From positions 1 through 34,999 of the forward strand of contig NW_026971226.1 in NCBI RefSeq assembly GCF_963678635.1: a stretch of 34,999 nt of DNA, given 5' to 3'. Numbering within the stretch: the first letter of the stretch is position 1; each line of letters opens with the position of its first letter. This DNA comes from Symsagittifera roscoffensis (taxonomy: Eukaryota > Xenacoelomorpha > Acoela > Convolutidae). This document shows positions 1 through 9,679 of this stretch, piece by piece. Both the position numbers and the translations under genes were made by a program. The notes beneath the pieces were generated by a model. The model did no database searches, was not told where the DNA came from, and worked only from the letters and a program-made list of their open reading frames with translations.

Positions 1-431
1 CCCCATCCCACATCAAAAAAATGAATAAAAGCAATAGAAAGTAATTTATCACGTTTTCAAATCAACTCTGAAACAGAACTAGCATAAGAATAACCAAAGC
101 CAATTTTTGCTCACAATTCTCAGTAATAGCAGTTGAATTTGATAAAAGGGTTAGACATGAACACAAGAAAACTTATAATTCTTATTGCGCAACTAAACAA
201 AAAACCGAGAGAATGAAAACTCTAGTATAACAGTCACCTTTTAAAAAATAATAGAAAGACAGGATAGCTACGCTTCGCAGAAAATCGTTTCCTACTTCAA
301 GGTTTATCACTAAAAAATAACACGTATTTTAAATATAAAATCCATCTTATTTGAAACTCTATTACATAATAAGTACAAATTTTCAAGAATTGTCACTAAC
401 CGAACATGAAAAGCTACAGCCTTAATTTGAA
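1..431. other. A+T-rich stretch, nothing recognised
   Basis: A-rich, G-poor DNA with stops in all frames. I see no RNA gene, no repeat shared with the rest of the window and no protein-like frame longer than about 60 codons. Its A/C-rich bias on the + strand continues to about 3.6 kb. Confidence 0.5.
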
Positions 432-809
432 GTGGAACGAAAACAAACATTACTTTCTCTCGCGGTAGCACATCAGAGCATACCTTATGCACAATACTTA
501 CTATCAGATAACCGAATAATTTTTATCAATTACGTTGGAAAATCATTTGTTTTTATAGCTGCACAAAAAAACTTTCACCACTATGTGTTTTTGAAAACAG
601 AAAATGCTATCAAAGAACACCCATATCCTAAAAAAAGTACGCAGAAATTTCTTTTAGGATACATCTTCCTGACGCGGTTCCAAATATATCCACAACGTAG
701 TACAGCTCATTTAAAACGAAGCTACAAAATATCTTCTTACATCATACCCAACTCCAATGTCTTCTTTAAAGAAATTTTCCTTTACAAGCATCTGACCGAT
801 AGCTTTTAA
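432..809 (+). CDS. unrecognised 125-codon open frame, possible exon or gene fragment
   Basis: This is the longest ATG-to-stop frame outside the satellite array: 125 codons ending in TAA. In DNA this rich in A+T about one codon in twelve should be a stop by chance (my rough estimate), so an uninterrupted run of this length is unusual although not impossible in 35 kb. The product would be basic and rich in Phe, Ile, Lys, Ser and Tyr, with no signal peptide, membrane helix or motif I can name. The same frame number becomes open again at 1062-1508, but the intervening 250 bases are full of stops. No splice sites were convincing. It may be an exon, a decayed gene piece, or chance; I cannot assign a function. 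Confidence 0.25.
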   Translation: MERKQTLLSLAVAHQSIPYAQYLLSDNRIIFINYVGKSFVFIAAQKNFHHYVFLKTENAIKEHPYPKKSTQKFLLGYIFLTRFQIYPQRSTAHLKRSYKISSYIIPNSNVFFKEIFLYKHLTDSF

Positions 810-1061
810 CCCAAACTTAGATCTATAATAAGTCTGTATATGGTCAAAATTAGATATAAAACATCTCATTATGTCACAAAATATAACCTTTCATGAAATG
901 CTTCCAAAAGTGGACGCTAACCAACGACAATCCAGTGATAACAAAACCGGCTTCTCCGACATCTATAGACAACACTGAAGTGGATGTTTTAAATACATCT
1001 AGGGTTACATTTAACTAATTGGAATGAAATATCGCCCTCAAGACATTGCATCAACCAATAA
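810..1061. other. stop-rich spacer between two relic frames
   Basis: A/C-rich DNA with short Thr/Ser/Asn/Pro-coding stretches in shifting + frames, for example around 895-1010. It may be a more heavily shifted part of the same decayed coding region that flanks it. No clear feature. Confidence 0.3.
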
Positions 1062-1508
1062 CTTTCGCTTTTTACACATAAAACAGAAATTTTAACCCAT
1101 TCTAGGACAGCCATATCACACCTTAGATCGACAGAAGAGCTTATAAGACAAAGTCTGTTTTCAAAAAGTTTTTATTCTCAACACTTACAGGAAACTATAG
1201 CACCAATAAAATACTCAAACAACTACACCGACAAGTCAGCATAGCAAAAAATTTTTCTCGAACTAAATCAAAAAACACTTCAGTATGCACAGATAAAAAA
1301 ACCTATAAAACTATCAACACAGCCAATTAGATACGACACTCCACAAGACAATACATCTTCTACATCCACAGCGACCACTCATCTACACAGTTTTTCAAAT
1401 CATACCTCAAACTTATAGGAAAGCACTTCCCAAAGCAAAAAAGTTTACACCAAACTATTAAAATATACAAAGCCCCATAGTATATATAAATTTTCAAACT
1501 CAAAATAA
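1062..1508 (+). pseudogene. unrecognised decayed coding frame (149 codons, two internal stops)
   Basis: Read from 1062 in one + frame, this stretch has only two internal stops, TAG at 1242 and TAG at 1416, before a TAA at 1506; roughly a dozen would be expected at this A+T content. It lacks an obvious start. The deduced product is polar: Gln, Ser, Thr, Asn and Lys rich, with a Ser/Thr-rich patch around 1350-1375 and no transmembrane segment. Such composition is seen in low-complexity linkers and in Gag or envelope parts of retroelements, but I see no diagnostic motif. I interpret it as a gene or mobile-element fragment inactivated by a few point changes. It is not identified further. Confidence 0.3.
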
Positions 1509-1748
1509 ATGAAGTTTGAAAAGAATAAAGAAACAACCACACACAAGAAGTTTTTTCTCAAAACATTCATGTTTATAGCCCAAGTTGAGCCGACAGACTG
1601 GATCTCTCAATCGTTTCCTTTCCTATACCTCCGACCCGCAGAGACACGTTTTTTTCCTCTTAAACTCAGAACTCGCCTCTCCTCCATATTCCTTTTGGCC
1701 CCTTTTTTCATTCTTAACACCACACATTGAATCGCATGAAGCCAAACT

Positions 1749-2110
1749 GTGCTTAACACTAACCATTTAAATAACCCCGCAGTCGACACAACCGACAGTT
1801 TTTTGATTTTCGAGCCAGACCCCAATAATTTTCGCACCCACAATTCAAACCGTAAATACCCCTACCGATATTGTAAATTCCTCCCACAAATTCTTCCTAA
1901 AATGATGCTACCCTCATTTCCTCTTTCCTCTCCGGTAATTCCAGTAATGTACCCGATGTTTCTGGTCCAAAAACTGATGACCAGCTCGATTATAACCTAG
2001 ATGTTCTCATCAATAACCAAAAGCAAATCCACATCACCAACAACCCACCTCGCCATCTAACCGAATTGCTCCCACCTGTATCCATTTTGTCCTTAGCGCA
2101 AGCATCCTAG
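1749..2110 (+). pseudogene. unrecognised decayed coding frame with a probable frameshift
   Basis: Two overlapping protein-like frames succeed each other on the + strand. The first is open from 1749 to 2000 (83 codons). The second is open from 1901 to a TAG at 2108 (69 codons, no ATG at its start) and contains polar and acidic residues, for instance a Ser/Asn-rich segment followed by an Asp-rich one and an Asn/Gln-rich one. A frameshift near 1900 would join them. This is inference from composition and openness only: no conserved motif was recognised. Upstream frames at 1509-1770 (73 and 61 codons) overlap each other and may be part of the same decayed region or chance. Confidence 0.22.
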
Positions 2111-4274
2111 CAGCCCAATTCTTAGAAAAGCTACCAAAATCTTTTTGATGCCCTAAAGATAACTATGAAGATTACTATCCCTCGTCAAACTTATACACCT
2201 TCCTTTCAGTGAGAACCATCTATTCTTCCTCTAGTACACACCTAGTGTATTTTTTGACGAATGTTCGGATAATTCGTAAAAAACTATTGTAAATTTCCAT
2301 AAATTGAATAATTCGAATGTTTGACGAATATACTTTCTCCTCAACCTTTCTTCGATCGTATACTAAAACTTCTCCAATCCAATCAAAAATCCTTTTCGGA
2401 TGACATTCGAGGAGGACAAAATAAGTACCACCGTCATCAACCAATCACCCAACCATCGCACTACAACTGAATCAATTCACTAACATTGGCCATCACAGAC
2501 AAATAATAGATCCATTCTGAAAATAATTCAATTGTCAGTAACCCGAAAAATGGAGGAATCATCGTATCACAATAATCTATTAACAGATATATTTTCATAA
2601 AGACGGACTACATCTTCGAAATTGAATCACTATAAAAAAGAACCTATAATGAAAGCTATAAAAAAGAACAACGTTTTTGGATCCTAACTTAGTAAGTTTA
2701 ACATTTTTCGAATTCCTTTTATTGTTCTAATATTCAAGGAGTGTGCTAATAACTGCTGCTTCTGAATCAAGCTTAAAAACTAAACGCAAAAACTATCATA
2801 TATACTACAGATTTATTTATCGCCACTCTCTCAACTATATATTTATGTATATATACACACGCTTGGTGCAATCAAAACAATCGCATGATAAAAAGGGAGC
2901 CAGTATGCAGCAAAGGTAACCCTTAAACAAGACCGATGGCCAAGTCGATATTGAACTCAGACATACGGATCCTAGTCACTTAGCGCTTCACACAATAATT
3001 TCAACCCATATTTCATTATTCGATGAGTATCGAGAAAGGCACGTCGTCTGGCTCTAGTTAACGATATCGAATCGTCACTATAACAATCTGCAACATTAAA
3101 ACTACCAAGCGATATATCTAGATTGCACGCATCTATTCCCACAACATGAGCAACTGTTTCTCGACACTCTATCTTTCTCTACAAAGCGATTATTTTCACG
3201 AGACGAGCAACTATTTCTCTTCTCACTTCATCTATCTTTCAGATTCTCCTCGAAATAAATTTTTCCATCCATCCTCCGCAACATAAAAAACTCCAAACTT
3301 AGAAAATTTCTAAAACACGGGTTTGTTGAACCAATTTGCAACAAGTATCAATAAAACATCTTAGTATTGATGGATTATCTCTGTAAATTACCTAGAAGTA
3401 TCCAATCAAAAGCCATCATTCACACTTACATTGAAATGTAGGGCTGAGAAGAAATAAGTTATAGAGAAAAACTCATCTCAAACTCAGCCAGAGAAAAATA
3501 TGTCTAATTCGCACACAGCTGCTCTTCTTCAATTTTCCCTCGAAATTCTGAGCTTCTCAATAAAACCAGACCTATAAGTTTCGCAATAACACCAATAATC
3601 TAGATTTTTTGAGACTAGGAAAAATAAGAGTAGGACTAGGATTTGTTCTGGACTAAGAAATTGCAAGAACCTATCTAGCCAAAAATAAAATGAGTACGTT
3701 TATCCAAGGTTGCGAAGAAACGGTGTACTTAATCAAAAAATACTCTATGAGAAAGCCACTCCAGACTAACTCTCACTACACTTTATTTCCTAGAAATGTT
3801 GTACTTTCTAAATTGTGAAAAAGTCCATTTAAGATCAACCAAGTACAGTCACACGACAAACTGTGATGTTTTTATCAATTTTTTTTAATTGGGGGAGTTT
3901 CACAAAATCGTTTGTCGAATTTAGATATTTCATTATTTTAAACTCTGTTACAATTCTCCACGGATGTCAACAATGGGGTAATTAATTATAGTGCTTAAAC
4001 AAATTTCAATGGTTCTTTTTGCTCGAGAAATTTACTTAAAATGAGCGTAAAATCAACAAAAAATCCATTCTTCAAAACATTATTTAAGCAAAAAAATCAC
4101 TAGATTTGAAATTATTTTTTTTCGTGTTTTTTTAAATTACGGAAATAGTGAGTAAACTTTTGATCAAACGAGATATCATGATTGATTTAACATGAATGAA
4201 ACGTAAGCAGTGCCTATCGAGACTTTAACTGGTAATCAGATAAATCTGACAAGAGCATGTTTAATTTTATTTAA
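2111..4274. other. A+T-rich intergenic or heavily decayed DNA with small local repeats
   Basis: No gene recognised. Local structure: a 14-bp direct repeat at 2630-2643 and 2656-2669; a TATA-type microsatellite near 2838-2862; an open, polar 45-codon + frame at 2920-3057 ending in TAG; and an imperfect 57-bp-spaced direct repeat starting at 3148 and 3205. From about 3.6 kb the strand bias changes from A/C-rich to a more balanced A/T mix. The last 90 bases (about 4190-4274) contain another short protein-like + frame that could be the 5' part of the relic that follows. Confidence 0.35.
3148..3262 (+). repeat. imperfect direct repeat, 57-bp period, two copies
   Basis: The motif GAGCAACT(G/A)TTTCTC followed by a pyrimidine-rich ATCT-TTCT tail starts at 3148 and again at 3205. 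The copies differ by several substitutions, so this is an old small duplication with no evident function. Confidence 0.5.
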
Positions 4275-4766
4275 ACGTTTCGTACAAGTCATTCCAATCT
4301 AACTCAACCATTAGCACGAATGAATTTTATGAAGAAACCTGTCCCAAAATCTAAAGCTAAACTTTATAGAACGAACATTTTTTGCATCCAGTTTAAAATT
4401 GGTACCGAATCTATCAAGACTCCCAAGTTTCAAAAAAAAATTCCAGTCGAGTCGGCAAACTATCACAGATTTTACAGAATGGAAGGGACTTGAGAGTAGA
4501 AGAATCAAGGAGTTCAAAAAAATGGCGTTTTTAAAGAAACGTTTAAAAAATACCAGTTTTTATATGATTCAATTGAAAAAAGAATTGATGAGTTGCGAGA
4601 ACCTGGCATAGGTGAAAAAACTTTGTTTGCCTAATACGAAATAGTAAAAATTAGAGGAATAGCTGAACTTGACACCTTGTATAGATATCCGCAGATTTGC
4701 TTCAGTCTCTTTAGAGTTTCACTGCTTGCTTGGCGAAGAAGTGAAAAAAATCGCGGTAGAAGGTAG
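4275..4766 (+). pseudogene. unrecognised decayed gene fragment (164 codons, three internal stops)
   Basis: One + frame (in register with ATG at 4320 and 4329) runs 164 codons with only three internal stops: TGA 4491, TAG 4497 and TAA 4632; about a dozen are expected by chance. The deduced product starts with a basic Lys/Pro-rich segment. A Tyr/Arg/Phe-containing stretch follows just before the first stop, then a charged amphipathic segment rich in Glu, Lys and Asp around 4560-4610, and last a Leu/Arg-rich basic end. Such an alternation is typical of a real folded protein rather than random translation. I do not recognise the family. Several more + strand relics follow downstream to about 8.2 kb, so this may be one part of a long dead gene, a polinton-like element or an endogenous viral segment. 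That is inference. Confidence 0.4.
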
Positions 4767-4960
4767 AAGAAAAAAAAACAACGCTGATAAAACAAAATAA
4801 ATTTTATCTGTTGAGAAGAGTTTTTGATGTGACTTATGATCAATTAGGTGACGACAAACTCAAAAAAATAGCTTCAATTTTTTTTTTAAATCTTATAAAA
4901 CTGACCGATAAGATTTGTCTTTTGTTAGCATGGGGAAAATCTCTTCCTAACTTGAATTAA
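4760..4960 (+). pseudogene. unrecognised open frame, likely continuation of a decayed gene
   Basis: Open for 66 codons from just after a TAG at 4757 to a TAA at 4958, overlapping the preceding relic by a few bases in another frame. There is a polyA/polyLys tract at 4768-4777 where a slippage frameshift could easily have occurred. The product has a basic N-terminus, then an amphipathic Asp/Lys segment around 4825-4870 and a hydrophobic Leu/Ile/Phe segment around 4875-4935. No family recognised and no ATG at the start, so it is best read as a downstream piece of the 4275-4766 relic shifted by an indel. Confidence 0.3.
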
Positions 4961-5296
4961 GTTTTTCTGATCAAATCTTGTATTTTGAAAATGAAACATA
5001 TCATTGAAATTCAGCTTATTACTTCATCACAAATTTTCTACAATGACAGTTTACGAAACCAAGATCATCAAAAAACCATCAATACTCTTTAACATAACTG
5101 ATTCATAATTTGAGTTTTGAATTTTTCGAATTTTTTCCAGAGAAGCTGACCCAAGAAATTGTAAGGATGCAAGTTTTTCATTAAAATTTAGATATTAAGT
5201 CTTGACTTTTTTCACAAAGTGGTTTTTGCAAAAACAGTATTTTTTTCGCTCCTCTTCGTCTCAACTTATGTTGAACTGCTTGGCTAAGCTAGTTAA

Positions 5297-5587
5297 ATAC
5301 TTATCCGTTTGATGTTATCAGGCATGTCAAAGTATGTGTTTGTACAAAAAGGTAAATACAACCAATTTCAAGATAAATGAGTTGATTTTTGTTCAAAGTC
5401 TTATTATGTTGAACTTTTAAAGATACAGGAATCGTAGACAAGCATTTATGTTGGGTTACAACAGGGACAAAGAAGGATAATTGATTATAGTCTGAGTAAA
5501 ATCTATGAAGAGATTGACAGATGACAGCTGCCATCTGAAAGAATGGTTTTTGCAGATTAATGTGAGGTTATATGTAAAATAGGGTAG
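5297..5587 (+). pseudogene. unrecognised decayed frame (97 codons, four internal stops)
   Basis: This + frame has internal TGA 5378, TAG 5435, TGA 5522 and TAA 5558. Between them the translation is strongly protein-like, with a Tyr/Val/Glu/Leu segment at about 5400-5434, a Gly/Gln/Arg segment with hydrophobic flanks at 5438-5480, and an acidic helix-like segment to 5520. Several breaks could be explained by single C-to-T or G-to-A changes. With four stops in 97 codons the statistical support is weaker than for neighbouring relics. A competing - frame of 77 codons overlaps (5301-5534) but looks less protein-like. Function unknown. Confidence 0.25.
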
Positions 5588-5601
5588 TCTACGCGTTTTT
5601 C

Positions 5602-6072
5602 TTGTATGAAAAAATCACACAAAGTATTCCAGATTTAGCACTACCTGCTTTTCAAGCAGCCATGATGACACTCAATGTTCATTATCACTTTTACCTGGTC
5701 TCATCTTTTTTTATTGCTAATATTCCGATCAGCTTGCTCATCTGTACTCAAGAAAAGATATTAGTCTCAACTTTATCGATTTATCAAAAAGAAAATGAGT
5801 TGTGAGGTTTGCTTGCTTCCCAAAAACCTAAAACAAAATTATTTACTTTGGACGATGTTTCCAGTTTTATAAAACAAATGAAGTGGGTAAATCGAAAATC
5901 GAAAAAAACAGAAGTCTATTTTATTGAAAAGAAGTAAAAAGGATATAATCATTACAGAATTACTACACTGCACAAGGCTGAAAATATTGATCAAGATCAC
6001 GGCATTTTCTATACAAAATTTCAAAATGAAGCACACGAAATAAGGAGGGTGGGTGTCACAATAAAGATGTAA
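5602..6072 (+). pseudogene. unrecognised decayed gene fragment (157 codons, two internal stops)
   Basis: A single + frame is open from 5602 to TGA 5803, then again to TAA 5935 and on to TAA 6070: two internal stops in about 156 codons, against roughly a dozen expected. The first third is hydrophobic, with a Phe/Ile/Leu-rich segment at about 5690-5750 that could be a buried core or a membrane segment. The remainder is hydrophilic, Lys/Glu/Asp rich, with aromatic residues spaced through it. This alternation and the even use of residue classes make it the best-supported relic in the left half with the 4275-4766 one. I cannot name a family. A - frame of 65 codons at 5839-6036 is its shadow. Confidence 0.4.
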
Positions 6073-6907
6073 AATGTGAACAAGTCACCCTACAATCAAA
6101 TTCGACTCTCCACTGCAAAAAATTGAAGTCTAGAAGCAAGCTGCCTATGCCAGCTATACTTTGAACACGAACACCTCTCCCATGTTGTGGAAGCGTTTTT
6201 GTTTGTTTAATTTTTAGGTTCAAAAAAGTGGTTGTTTGTTTATTAATTTCAATTCTTTTGGTTCAAAACAATTTATTATCATTGAATTGTTCGTTTAGAG
6301 CTAAAATTATGGGACTCTGACAAAACATACAAGCTAATCGAAGTCTGTTTTTTACAATTACTAAATATCAGTTGATGTTTCAATCGATTTTTACAATAAA
6401 ATTTAGGATATGTTTTTAGCTGCTAATGTTATCTGATTTCAGGTAAAATATCTTCCCTTTAGATAATTTTGAAAAGAAAGTTTTAGTTGTTTTTGCTGGT
6501 CCTGCAGTATAAGATTTTATTTTTTATTATTAAATGTGAACATTTATATAAAGCAGTTTTATATTATATCAATTAGACTAGATGAAATTAGTGAAAAATC
6601 CTACCTACATATTTGAAACTTCCTGAAATTCCCATTTGTTCTCAAAATCCTTCCTAATATATCTCTATTAAATTTTTGTTGAAGTTTCGTCACCAAATAG
6701 AAACGAGAGAGTTGCATGTCCTAATTGTGCCTTATGTTACCAACGTCAAAATGCACCAAAACATCATAAGACTCGGGGAGATCTAAAGTGTTCATTTTTT
6801 TCAATCTTATAGCTTCGAGGAACAAGAAAAAGCGCTCCTCTTGCAAAAAAAAACTTGTTAACAAATTTGAAGGGAAGCACGCTCAGCAACCCTGAGTCAA
6901 ACTTTAA
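6073..6907. other. T-rich spacer, nothing recognised
   Basis: A+T-rich and stop-rich in all frames, with long T runs and no repeat shared with the rest of the window. It separates two blocks of + strand relic frames. I see no RNA gene or regulatory element I could defend. Confidence 0.4.
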
Positions 6908-7225
6908 CGAGAAGTTGAGCTTAAAGTTTTTAACAAAAAAATCGTAGTAGTAACTATTATAGATGGTACTTTTTCCCGAGTAATTGTAGCCTGAAAAAAC
7001 CTAGAAATCTGTGCATTTTTGTGTAGTTTGGCAATTGATAGTAAATACTTCAATTTCTTTGCGCAGTTTGTTTTTTGATTTCATGCAAAGGTTCTCATTG
7101 ATGATAGGTCCAACTCGAGCAGCACTCGAGTTAGAATAATTAAGAAATTCTCAAGGAGAATCACACCAAGAATCTTTGAATTACAAAAAAAGTTGAGGTG
7201 TAAAACTGCGGGAAATGTTTTATAA
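6908..7225 (+). pseudogene. unrecognised decayed gene fragment (106 codons, two internal TGA)
   Basis: One + frame from just after a TAA at 6905 to a TAA at 7223 has only two internal stops, TGA 6992 and TGA 7076. The translation has a Val/Ile beta-strand-like segment followed by an Asp-Gly-Thr turn near 6962-6970, a Cys/Leu/Phe hydrophobic segment at about 7000-7070, and a basic Arg/Lys-rich C-terminal part with a Ser run near 7113-7125. The Asp-Gly-Thr and later Asp-Asp could recall a transposase or nuclease core, but spacing and context are insufficient to claim one. Both stops could each derive from an Arg CGA codon by one transition. Confidence 0.35.
7112..7132. other. perfect 8-bp inverted repeat with 5-nt loop
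   Basis: AACTCGAG, loop CAGCA, CTCGAGTT. Each arm also contains the self-complementary hexamer CTCGAG. It lies inside the 6908-7225 relic frame, so it is probably incidental; it could form a short hairpin. Confidence 0.6.
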
Positions 7226-7546
7226 TAAACATGCGAAAGAACTTATTGGGCCTACAAGAATTTGATTTTTTTTTCATTAAAAAAAATGGATGTTCATAAA
7301 CTATCGAGTAATTGAAACGTTTTACCTAGTTTATTATTACTTTTTAAAATTTAGTATATTTAAGCGTTCACAGTTCAACACAACTTCAGGCGGATAAGTG
7401 ATTATTTATTATTAGAAAAAAAGTTTTTTATATTAATTTCAATGTTGAAAAAAACTTTTATTATTCGGCTTGGAAAAAAACTGGATGTTTTTGCAGGACT
7501 TTCAAATGTCATTTATTAACATTATGACATTTATTCTAAACTTTAA

Positions 7547-8189
7547 AACTTCAAATTGGTTTGGAAAAGACTGAAAATAGAAATTGACAGAGAAAGCATA
7601 AACCAAAGTTTATTGGAACACTTGAGAAAATTTAGCTGGATTTCAGGTGATGAAAGGAATGGAAGTAAAGATGAAACTGAAAAAACTGCTGGGTATATTG
7701 TTTCTACTTTTTCAAGAATTCAGAACTAGTTTAAAAACATTTGTTTTATGAGTATTCAAATAGATTTCTTTTAAGTTTACTAAATAAACTTTCAATTTTA
7801 TCCATAGGTTTCATTCAGTTTTATCCATAGGTTATCATATCGAGGCTGAGTTTCTTGCTCAAAGAACTCTGTATTAGAACAGAAGAAAAAGTAGACCAAT
7901 CTCCAGTAATTACGAAAACGGGCACATCTACAATTTTTCTTCCAAACTGATTCAGTGTTTTTATGTCAGTGGTGGCTCACTCATAGAGTAATTTCAGATA
8001 GCGTTGATCGTCACGCTAACTTGTCTATTTGTGAAACAATAAATTAAAACCAATGTTAATCTTACTCTTAAATCTGCATACTGATCTTTGCGAATTAAAT
8101 ATGAGTACGGGTTAGTTATGGATCAAGATTGTTTAGTAAAAAAACTTTATAGAGAAACTTTTATCAAAAATCTAAATGGGAAACAATAG
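7547..8189 (+). pseudogene. series of short protein-like frames, unrecognised
   Basis: Three short + strand stretches read as plausible protein. 7547-7729 (60 codons, ends TAG) is hydrophilic with many Glu, Lys, Ser and Asn. 7910-8047 (45 codons, ends TAA) has clustered Trp and aromatic residues near 7970-7978. 8085-8189 (34 codons, ends TAG) has an Asp/Lys/Arg/Asn-rich amphipathic composition. They are in different frames and none has a convincing start. They could be exons of a dead gene or continuation of the upstream relics. A small tandem duplication of about 20 bp ending in ATCCATAGG lies between the first two (about 7789-7832). No family recognised. Confidence 0.2.
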
Positions 8190-8360
8190 TAGTTTTGAAC
8201 TGATTCCACCCATCCGGGTTTTGGTGCATTATAATTTTTTGAAGGTTTTTCTGCAGTGGAGGATGGACAGGGAGAGTTTCTTAGAGTAGTTTTGTTATAA
8301 AGCAGCGAATTCCTGAGAGACGAGGAAGAGCACGTTTATTCGTCCTTCGGAGCAGTTGTC

Positions 8361-8744
8361 TTAGTAGAGAGAGAGATAGGGAGGCATTTCTTCGCTTTCC
8401 GGAAGTGGGTCCAATGTATCTGGATCGTCTTGAGTGATTTCGTCATTAGTTCAGATTTATGCAAAAATGCGTTGGTTTCGTTGAGCTACATCACGACTAC
8501 GTGCAAGATGGGGTTTGACTTCTTTTGTGTGAAGCGCCTTGTGACTAGGGTTGTATGCGAAGTTAAATCCAGTTGGCCATTGTTTTACTTCAATGGGCAT
8601 TTTTCCTACGCTGCTGGGTCCATAATTTAAATCCTGTGAGTGTTGCGACTTCGACAAAAGCCAATAGATTCGCCATTCCAAATTTGGAAGCAACTCGAAT
8701 TTATATTGCGCTTTGCTGCTCGTTATTTTTGCTCTAATCAACAA
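8361..8744 (-). pseudogene. unrecognised minus-strand coding relic (95 codons plus 31 beyond two stops)
   Basis: On the - strand an ATG at 8744 opens a 95-codon frame. After two closely spaced stops (TAA ending at 8457, TGA shortly after) the same frame continues for a further 28 codons, to a TAA whose complement lies at 8361. The first part is basic, with Trp, Pro, His and Arg spread through it; the extension is acidic, with an Asp/Pro/Glu-rich segment. The local G+C is clearly higher than on both sides, which suits coding DNA, but also lowers the chance stop rate, so the openness is less striking. The overlapping + frame at 8430-8630 is probably its shadow. I considered a retroelement Pol C-terminus but found no motif. 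Function unknown. Confidence 0.3.
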
Positions 8745-9679
8745 TTTTTTTGCATATTTTCGAATTTATAAATCGTTAGTGATATCAGATTTAGTTAAAA
8801 CTTAAGCATACTTAATATCGGTTAGTTTAAAGAGTCGCTCGCCCCAGGGCATTTCTCGTCGATAATAGGGATGCAAGTCATAAGCGTGGTGTGGCGCGAT
8901 GGGTTAATCCGGCTATATAACATACTCAAGACGTCCTGCTGGTGGAGGAACTCAGTGTTGGGAATAGAGTTTCACCGTCTCCTTGATCAGAGTCTCTTTT
9001 CGTTCGTGTTCAGCTTTTTGTTCCCTTTTATCTGCCGTTTTCATCTTTTTTGTTTTTGGTTTTTTTTTTTAACAAAAATAGATTGTTCTGTTTTGGGTTT
9101 TCATTTTTTTCCAGTTGTTTTAATAAGTTTGAAGTTTGGTTACCAAAGAATATTTAATCCAATTTTAGTCTGGGTTTAGTCTGGCCAGAGCACCGTGAGA
9201 GTTTCTTGCTCAGGCGGTTTTTTTCGTGACAGTTGTTAGCAGCGTTTGATAGTTTAAACAATACATATAATTCCTCCCAACCAAGTTTAAGGACAGAAGG
9301 TTAGAGTTGTTATCAGTTAGCTTTTGAAACTGGAATTTCAATATTAAACAATTCTACGTGGGCAAGTTTTTTCTTATTTTTTTGGTGGAACGAGTGCGTG
9401 GAATGTGGGCGAGTAAAAGAGTAAAAGAAACACACGTGTAGTCATGGTGAAAGTTGTGCTGATTTGGGTGAGTGATAATAAAAAACTTGGTTTTTATGAG
9501 GAATCAACTTAGGAGAAAAATCCAAGTAAGTTGAATTCTATCAAAAGCTTAGAAGCTTAGCAAGACTGAGTGTTAGGTGTTTAGTGCGAAGCAGCAGTCA
9601 CAGAAAATCAAGTGCAATTAGTTGAAACATCACTTCTAACAAAACAAATTGTATCCCTTTTTCATTGAACGTTTTCAAC
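8745..9679 (+). promoter_or_regulatory. possible promoter or LTR/leader segment upstream of the gag repeat
   Basis: From about 8817 the base composition shifts to higher G+C, and a TATATAA box lies at 8914-8920 in a GC-rich setting. An arthropod-type initiator TCAGTG lies at 8952-8957, about 40 bases from the TATA start, which is a little farther than usual. T-rich and A-rich leader-like DNA follows up to the first gag-derived unit at 9680. An LTR followed by an untranslated leader would have this order. However, I found no second copy of this segment in the window, no primer-binding site I could match and no LTR ends, so the LTR reading is only an inference. The + frame at 8871-9179 (102 codons, Phe-rich) is not convincing as protein. 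Confidence 0.2.

Noticed and set aside
5400-5520. Loose resemblance of the relic to a calpain C2-like domain
   Set aside because: Based on a few Gly/Gln/Arg and hydrophobic positions only; no catalytic domain or neighbouring calpain sequence could be recognised.
8871-9179. 102-codon plus-strand open frame as a gene
   Set aside because: Mostly Phe/Leu/Ser from T-rich runs, overlapping the candidate promoter/leader segment; looks like composition rather than coding.
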